This document shows positions 58,495 to 64,000 of a stretch of 64,000 nucleotides of DNA, one piece after another. A model generated the notes under the pieces. That model saw nothing but the letters and a program-made list of their open reading frames with translations, did no database searches and was not told the DNA's origin. The position numbers and the translations under genes were made by a program. This DNA comes from Methanosarcina sp. ERenArc_MAG2 (GTDB lineage: Archaea > Halobacteriota > Methanosarcinia > Methanosarcinales > Methanosarcinaceae), in the NCBI GenBank assembly GCA_023955635.1, contig JAMXHR010000016.1, forward strand, positions 372,001 through 436,000, given 5' to 3'. Positions within the stretch are counted from its first letter, which is position 1; the number at the start of each line of letters is the position of its first letter.

Positions 58495-58899
58495 ATGACT
58501 ATCAGCCTAGGATTTGTTGTAGCTGAATTTAACAGGGATCTGACCTATCAGATGGAACTGCTTGGAAGAGAACACGCAGAGTTCCTGGGGGCAACAGTTA
58601 AAGAGACCATTCTCGTTCCTGGGGTCTTTGACATGCCCCTTGCAATCAAGAAGCTTTGCCAGAGGGATGACATCGATGCCGTGGTTACTATAGGATCTGT
58701 AATCGAGGGTGAGACTGATCATGACCAGGTTGTTATGCAGCATGCTGCAAGAAAGATCATGGATCTTTCCCTTGAGTTCAATAAACCTGTAACTCTCGGG
58801 ATTCCGGGCCCAGGCATGACTCGGATGGCGGCTCATGAGCGTGTGGACTATTCAAAACGAGCAGTTGAAGCTGCAGTAAAGCTGGTGCGGCGGCTGTGA
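58495..58899 (+). CDS. ribH: 6,7-dimethyl-8-ribityllumazine synthase
   Basis: 134 residues. Opening VVAEFNRDLTYQMELLGR, then AIKKLCQRDDIDAVVTIGSV, then IEGETDHDQVVMQHAARKIM with the catalytic His, then LGIPGPGMTRMAAHER. It condenses the pyrimidine with 3,4-dihydroxybutanone-4-P to give lumazine. Length fits the compact archaeal enzyme. Paired with ribC, it covers the last two steps of riboflavin synthesis. Confidence 0.93.
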   Translation: MTISLGFVVAEFNRDLTYQMELLGREHAEFLGATVKETILVPGVFDMPLAIKKLCQRDDIDAVVTIGSVIEGETDHDQVVMQHAARKIMDLSLEFNKPVTLGIPGPGMTRMAAHERVDYSKRAVEAAVKLVRRL

Positions 58900-58954
58900 A
58901 TTCCTGTAATCTTTTAAATAAGCTACCAAAATGTAACAAACCAGGATCATCCCC

Positions 58955-60096
58955 ATGACATCCACAAGGCTCAAGCGTGTAGAAGAATCCGCAACGATCA
59001 GGATCTCCAACATTGCAACCAGAATGATTAAAGAGGGTACAGACGTTATCAATTTCAGCCTTGGTGAACCTGATTTCAATACCCCGAAAAATATCTGCGA
59101 TGCTGCGGCAAAGGCCATGTATGAGGGAAAAACCCACTATTCCCCTTCCGGAGGCATTCCGGAATTGAGGGCAGCCATTGCCGAAAAATTACGAACGGAA
59201 AATAATCTCGACGTGACCGATTCAAGCGTGATGGTAACTCCAGGGGCAAAGCAGGGAATTTTTGAAATAATGTTGGGTGTCCTGGATGATGGGGACCAAG
59301 CTGTTCTGTTTGATCCTGCATGGGTAACTTATGACGCATGCATCCGGTTTGCAGGAGCAGATACTGTCTGGGTTCCAACAGTACCTGAAAAAGGTTTCCT
59401 GCCTGACAATTTTGCAGATTACATAAATGATAAAACCAAACTCATTGTTGTAAATAGTCCGGGAAACCCGACAGGTGGGGTATTCGGAAAAAGACTCTGC
59501 AATGTATTGCCGATCTTGCGATTGACCACAACCTTACAGTCGTTTCAGATGAAATCTATGAAAAAATTATCTATGATAGGGAGCATATCAGCATCGGCAG
59601 CTTTGACGGGATGCAGGAAAGGACCATTACGGTAAATGGCTTTTCCAAAGCATACGCCATGACAGGCTGGAGGCTCGGCTACCTGACTGCTCCTCCTGAA
59701 ATCTTCAAGCTTCTTCTTAAGATTCAGTCCCATTCAGTTAGCAGTGCGACTACATTTGTTCAATACGGTGGGCTTGAAGCCCTTCAGGGCCCTCAAGATG
59801 GCGTTAAAGCAATGGTGGACCGTTTTAAGGTACGCCGCGATGTCCTTATTGACGGCCTTAACAAAATGGGCCTTGAATGCAAAAAACCGGATGGAGCTTT
59901 TTATGCTTTTGCTAATGTTAGCGAGTATGGAAATGGCACGGAGGTTGCAGAGAGGCTCCTGAAAGAAGCTCAGGTAGCAGTTACGCCTGGAATCGCTTTT
60001 GGTGCTTCTGGCGAGGATTTTGTCCGAATTTCCTATGCCACGTCAATTGACAGGATCAGGGAAGCCCTTGAAAGACTTGAAATAATATTTGCATAA
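58955..60096 (+). CDS. Class I/II aminotransferase (aspartate aminotransferase-like), frame broken once
   Basis: The frame breaks at A5 59488-59492: NPTGGVFGK continues as KTLQCIADLAIDHNLTVV with one more A, and SDEIYEKIIYDREHISIGS leads into the second frame. Combined about 380 residues. Motifs: SLGEPDFNTPKNI, YSPSGGIPELR, NSPGNPTGG, and TVNGFSKAYAMTGWRLGYL with the PLP Lys. Aspartate or aromatic substrates are likely but not proven. It begins 55 bases after ribH. Confidence 0.88.
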
Positions 60097-60175
60097 AATT
60101 CAGTAGCAAATAACCTCTCTAAAAATGGGTAAGAATAACAGTTATCAATTGAATACGAAAACGGTAGGGGTATGT

Positions 60176-60595
60176 TTACCCGTACCGTCTAAGAACCTCT
60201 TTTATGATTGCACCTGTACTGCAAAAGGGGCATTCCTTTGAAAGCGGAATCCTGACCACGTTTGCGGGAAGCCCTCTTTTTGTAAGTTCTTTTTCCAGCA
60301 TATCGGTGTCAAAGCGCTGGTCGTAGCCCAGAGTAATTATATCAGGCCTTATATGCTTCAGGGGTTCAAACATATCTTTTTCGCTGCCAAGGAACGCTCT
60401 CTCTACCATACCGAGCGCATTTACCATTTCCAGTCGCTGCTCCTCGGGCACAATGGGCTTTGGCTTGTGAGTTACATTTGAATCTCTGGCAATAATGACG
60501 AAAAGTTCGTCTCCCAGAGCCCGTGCCTGGGTTAGGAAATAAACATGTCCGGGATGGAGAAGGTCAAAAGTCCCGGTAGCAAGTACACGTGTCAA
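60176..60595 (-). CDS. ribL: FAD synthetase, archaeal RibL
   Basis: 139 residues from TTG 60595, supported by AGGTGATC upstream. Nucleotidyltransferase motif FDLLHPGH (His14, His17), GYDQRFDTDML, and the archaeal CPFCSTG (Cys122, Cys125) near the end. It adenylylates FMN to FAD with CTP or ATP. It stands opposite the riboflavin genes, so the end of the flavin route is encoded here, though on the other strand. Confidence 0.9.
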   Translation of the reverse strand: MTRVLATGTFDLLHPGHVYFLTQARALGDELFVIIARDSNVTHKPKPIVPEEQRLEMVNALGMVERAFLGSEKDMFEPLKHIRPDIITLGYDQRFDTDMLEKELTKRGLPANVVRIPLSKECPFCSTGAIIKEVLRRYG

Positions 60596-60956
60596 CAGAT
60601 CACCTGGTCTCGGGTATATCCTGCAAGCATAAGAAACTTACTGAAAATAACTCTGTCCCCGGCCTCATAAGAACTCTACGTTATTCAAACTGTATACTGG
60701 ATGGGCTTTTACAATCTATTTATAGCCAAATATTATAATGATGGAATTTCAATTATCGTAAGTAATATATATGGTCCGCAAATATAATTATTGTTCATTG
60801 AACTCACGATGAAAATCTGGACGTCTGAAGCTAAATCAAATGCGGACGCAGCTTTCCGTTTTTCTGGCTGGGCTGTTACCTTTTACATTATCACAAATAA
60901 TATATAATTTTAATAAATATTGCTATCCAGATAAATTTATAAAAAGAGGAAACTCA
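60596..60956 (+). promoter_or_regulatory. Intergenic region upstream of the homocysteine operon
   Basis: 361 bases. AATAATATATAATTTT near 60896-60911 is TATA-like, and AGAGGAAACTCA is the ribosome site before ATG 60957. The frame is open back to 60840, but the conserved protein begins at MIKKSIHEINKK. No RNA or gene was recognised. Confidence 0.4.
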
Positions 60957-62458
60957 ATGATTAAAAAATCGATTCATGAGATCAATAAAAAAATTGAAGA
61001 TGGGAGCGTCAATGTAGTCACAGCCGAGGAAATGGTCGCAATTGTTGAAGACCTTGGCGTGGAAGGCGCTGCAAAAGAAGTGGATGTAGTTACTACAGGC
61101 ACGTTCGGAGCTATGTGTTCATCCGGTTTGATGCTCAACCTCGGTCATTCTGAGCCACCTATTAAAATTCAAAAGGTCTGGTTCAATAATGTAGAAGCAT
61201 ATAGTGGACTTGCAGCCGTGGATGCTTACCTTGGGGCTGCCCAGATTTCAGATACTCGGGGAATTCAGTATGGTGGGGCTCATGTTATTGAAGATCTGCT
61301 CAGGGGAAAAGAGATCAATGTTCACGCAACCTCATATGGTACGGACTGTTATCCCAGAAAAGTGCTTGATACGACACTTACCCTTGAAGATCTGAATGAG
61401 GCAATCCTTCTGAATCCCAGGAATGCCTACCAGAAATATGCAGCTGCAACCAATAGTTCCAAGAGGATTTTAAATACCTATATGGGTGAACTTCTTCCCA
61501 ATTTCGGAAATGTAACCTATTCCGGGGCAGGGGTGCTTTCTCCCCTTTCAAATGATCCAAATTATGAAACTATCGGTACCGGGACCAGAATTTTCCTTGG
61601 GGGGCACAGGGCTATGTTATAGGGAACGGAACCCAGCATTCTCCATCTTCCGGGTTTGGCACCCTGATGCTCAAGGGAAACCTGAAGGAGATGAGCCCTG
61701 ATTATTTAAGGGCAGCTTCATTTACCGGATATGGGACCACCCTTTATGTGGGAGTTGGGATACCTATCCCTATTCTTAATGAAAAACTTGCGGCTGCAAC
61801 TGCAGTTCGTGATGAGGATATAACAACCACTATCCTGGATTATGCTGTAGGCAGCCGGGAAAAACCGATTATCAGACCTGTAAACTATGCTGAACTCAAA
61901 TCAGGTATGGTAAAAATTGACGGAAAGGATGTGCCTACTTCTTCTCTTTCCAGCTTCAAGAACGCAAGAAAAATCTCCACTGAATTAAAGGAATGGGTGA
62001 AGCACGGAAAATTTTTTGTCAGCATGCCCGTAGAAAGACTTCTTGGAGAGGGTCTGGCCAAATCCATGAAGCAAACCCAGGCTGTACCCCTTGTAAAGGA
62101 TGTGATGTCCGACTTTATTGTGACCATTAAAAAATACCAGACCGTTCAGGAAGCTGCAAAGAAGATCTGGGAAAACTCTTTTAATCACCTGGCGGTGGTT
62201 TCTGATACCGGTGAACTTGTTGGAATTCTGACCGCCTGGGATATCTCCAAAGCTGTTGCAGAGAACAGTTTTGATTCCGTTGAAAGTGTTATGACTAAAA
62301 AGGTGCTGACCTGTGCTCCGAACGAACCGGTCGATCTTGCAGCCCGCAGACTGGACCGTTATGGTGTGTCTGCTATGCCGGTAATCAGTCCTCAAAGACG
62401 GGTTCTCGGAATAATAACAAGCGATAATATAAGCAAGCTCTTTGCACGGAGGTACTGA
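60957..62458 (+). CDS. Homocysteine biosynthesis protein (HcyBio/DUF39) with CBS domains, frame broken once
   Basis: Start ATG 60957 with AGAGGAAACTCA. The frame breaks at G6 61599-61604 (RIFLGG then AQGYVIGNGTQHSPSSGFG needs one more G). The joined protein, about 500 residues, has the DUF39/COG1900 domain with GTFGAMCSSGLMLNLGHSEP, HATSYGTDCYPRKVL and a closing CBS pair (VMSDFIVTIKKYQTVQEAAK, then VMTKKVLTCAPNEPVDLAAR). In Methanosarcina the homologue MA1821 makes homocysteine from aspartate semialdehyde together with the adjacent ferredoxin-like protein. That neighbour follows here after 2 bases. Confidence 0.9.
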
Positions 62459-62460
62459 AT

Positions 62461-62847
62461 ATGAAAATAAAGATCAGCATCCCTACGGAGAGGATTCATA
62501 ACCCGATTATTTCTGAGTCTATAGTCGAAACCGGAATCCTTATTAATATAATGGTCGCAAATATCGACTCGACTTACGGCGAACTGATTGCGGACGTAAA
62601 CGATTTACGGTTCGATAGGATAAAAAACGCTCTTGAGTCCAGAGGAGCAATAGTTTCCATTCTGGATAGGCCAATTCACAGGGATGAGGACGAATGTGTA
62701 GATTGCGGAGCCTGTATTTCGGTCTGCCCTATGAATGTTTATTCTTTTGATGAAACCTGGAGTATCCAGGTGGATGAAAAGAAGTGTATTCAATGCGGTA
62801 TGTGCATCAAGATGTGTCCGCATGGCGCCTTAAAGCTGGGAGAATGA
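62461..62847 (+). CDS. NIL-domain ferredoxin-like protein, homocysteine synthesis partner
   Basis: 128 residues. NIL domain (about 1-75), then two 4Fe-4S motifs: CVDCGACISVCP (Cys79, 82, 85, 89) and CIQCGMCIKMCP (Cys109, 112, 115, 119). It matches the MA1822-type partner of HcyBio, proposed to supply electrons or sulfur. Start ATG 62461 is 2 bases after the HcyBio stop, so the two are translated from one message. Confidence 0.92.
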   Translation: MKIKISIPTERIHNPIISESIVETGILINIMVANIDSTYGELIADVNDLRFDRIKNALESRGAIVSILDRPIHRDEDECVDCGACISVCPMNVYSFDETWSIQVDEKKCIQCGMCIKMCPHGALKLGE

Positions 62848-63309
62848 AGAAAAGAAAGGAAGATTAAGCCATAAAGTCTTTCCTTGACAATCTTTTTGTT
62901 TTTTCCTTATATTTTTTCCCTTCTTTTTTCCGTTTTGTTTCTCCTTTTCCGTTATTCTTTCTCCCTATTTTTTCCTTCTTTTTCATCTCTTCTTCCCATT
63001 TTTTTGTTCTCTTACATTCTGGATCGGGGTTTAGTTCTGGATACTGATTTCTATTTCGAAACTCCCATTATTTATACATTGAATCAAATAATTATACAGT
63101 ATAAAAGAGAATAACCATTAAAGGAGGGGTGCTGTCAGAACTGAAAGTTAGCCGGTTCACAAGCAGCTTCTCAAATATTTTCCGTGTTTGGTATATGCTC
63201 TCTATTCTTTTTTCCATTTTAAGGGGCAAAGTAACCCGGAATTTTATCTATACAAAGAAAGAGAAAATTGCAAAATGATCTTTAAATTACTTAAAAAGTG
63301 GAGTAAGTT
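62848..63309. terminator. Pyrimidine-rich intergenic region with likely terminator
   Basis: 62878-63015 is almost all T and C on the plus strand (CTTTTTGTTTTTTCCTTATA-type runs), a typical archaeal T-tract terminator after the homocysteine operon. The rest (63016-63309) holds the promoter of the next gene; GGAG TAAGTT precedes its ATG. No gene seen; the 62884-63114 frame is a product of the T/C bias. Confidence 0.5.
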
Positions 63310-64000
63310 ATGAAGATTCTTGTACTCTATTCAGGCGAACTTGGGAAAAAAGTTATCCAGAACCTGATTAACCCGGGAAATTTCTGCGTGTCTTGCGGAG
63401 AGCTCTGCAACCACTGCAGGCAGGCCAGGAAGTCATACGCAAACCTGATTGTGGGAATTCATGAATTTCCCGGAGACCTGCCCACATTTATAGAAGAGCC
63501 CGGGCAGTACATGCCTCCAAAGCTTCCGGAATGTGACCTGATACTTGCTATCGGCATCCATCCCGATCTCCTTGCAGCCCTTCCGGATGTCGCGCAGAAT
63601 ACGAAGGCAAAAGCCGTAATTGCACCTGCTGAAGACGCGAAGAAAACTCCTGCCGGCGTCCTTGAGCAGCTTAGAAAAGAGCTTGAAGCCATTGGAGTTG
63701 AATTTGAGGCGCCAAAACCCTTCTGCGCTCTTGAAAAAACCGGAAAACCCGTTATAGACTCATTCATTGACCTTGGCTTCGGAAAGCCTGTGCTCAGGAT
63801 CGAAATGAGTCCCGATGGGAAGATGTTTGTTGGGGCAGGTGTAATCAGGGATGCTCCTTGCGGTTCCACCTGGTTTGTGGCAAAAAAGCTCGGTTGGACT
63901 GACATTCCCGAATATAAGGAAACCATCTCAGGAGCCCATCACTCCTATCCATGTACCGGAAGTATGGACAAAGATCCTCAGCTTGGTGATACTATCCTGC
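63310..64000 (+). CDS. DUF166-family protein (3' end cut by window edge)
   Basis: Start ATG 63310 with GGAG at 7 bases. The visible 230 residues have a Cys-rich N-terminal site CVSCGELCNHC (Cys26, 29, 33, 36), then a Rossmann-like region (LILAIGIHPDLLAALPD), and GAGVIRDAPCGSTWFVAKKL, the DUF166/COG1810 signature; GAHHSYPCTGSMDKDP follows. Function is unproven; annotated in methanogens as DUF166 or thymidylate-synthase-like. It continues past the window. Confidence 0.85.
   Translation, partial: MKILVLYSGELGKKVIQNLINPGNFCVSCGELCNHCRQARKSYANLIVGIHEFPGDLPTFIEEPGQYMPPKLPECDLILAIGIHPDLLAALPDVAQNTKAKAVIAPAEDAKKTPAGVLEQLRKELEAIGVEFEAPKPFCALEKTGKPVIDSFIDLGFGKPVLRIEMSPDGKMFVGAGVIRDAPCGSTWFVAKKLGWTDIPEYKETISGAHHSYPCTGSMDKDPQLGDTIL

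Noticed and set aside
62884..63114. 76-residue frame rich in Phe, Ser and Leu
   Set aside because: It is produced by a T/C-rich terminator tract, and lacks a ribosome site.

Overview
The window looks like a chromosomal segment of a Methanosarcina-like methanogenic archaeon. The evidence is a siroheme-dependent (Ahb) heme gene, an archaeal glm operon, an archaeal RPA plus RPA-associated protein pair, archaeal RibC/RibL flavin enzymes, a CDC48-type ATPase, a homocysteine-synthesis pair (HcyBio plus NIL/ferredoxin), PocR/PAS histidine kinase architecture, DUF11-like/PGF-pre-PGF surface proteins and Methanosarcina-style insertion sequences. Intergenic DNA is AT-rich and genes are often separated by several hundred bases.

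Layout. 1-2.7 kb: cobA-hemD-ahbC tetrapyrrole operon (minus). 3.4-9.2 kb: RNase Z, an acetyltransferase, an AAA ATPase and small conserved or secreted proteins. 9.3-15 kb: a four-gene UDP-GlcNAc operon (two GlmU-like proteins, GlmS, GlmM; minus). 16.1-18 kb: RPA and its partner. 18-22.5 kb: a mobile-element graveyard around uppS, containing two copies of a 213-215 bp hairpin-ended element, a broken IS200-type tnpA, an IS5-family element, and an IS6-like remnant that carries several nested small elements. 23-35.4 kb: one 12.5 kb gene for a giant repeat-bearing surface protein. 35.7-38.4 kb: UspA, an AI-2E-type membrane protein and a cupin. 39-43.5 kb: further small elements, a pentapeptide-repeat protein and an IS1634-type element interrupted by an IS1-type element. 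43.5-48 kb: two secreted PKD proteins. 48.3-52.5 kb: a multi-PAS histidine kinase with an in-frame UAG, a decayed eCIS-core (DUF4157) pseudogene, a 21-bp minisatellite and a winged-helix regulator with no standard start codon. 52.7-64 kb: metabolic genes (decayed flavoprotein, CDC48 ATPase, XRE-CBS regulator, two aminotransferases, riboflavin synthase, lumazine synthase, FAD synthetase, homocysteine genes, DUF166 protein).

A pattern crosses the whole window. At least fifteen genes, many of them housekeeping, are each broken by a one- or two-base shortfall, nearly always in a homopolymer run. I read these mostly as under-called homopolymers in a draft sequence, so I annotate such genes as single features and state where the frame breaks. 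The eCIS-core gene, the IS6 and tnpA remnants and the FMN reductase show other damage (stops, deletions, insertions) and look genuinely decayed.

How genes fit together: cobA/hemD/ahbC make and convert siroheme towards heme. glmS-glmM-glmU convert fructose-6-P to UDP-GlcNAc, which may feed surface glycans together with the polyprenyl carrier made by UppS. RibC, RibH and RibL cover late flavin and FAD synthesis. The HcyBio/ferredoxin pair supplies homocysteine. The giant repeat protein and the PKD proteins are predicted to be cell-surface exposed.
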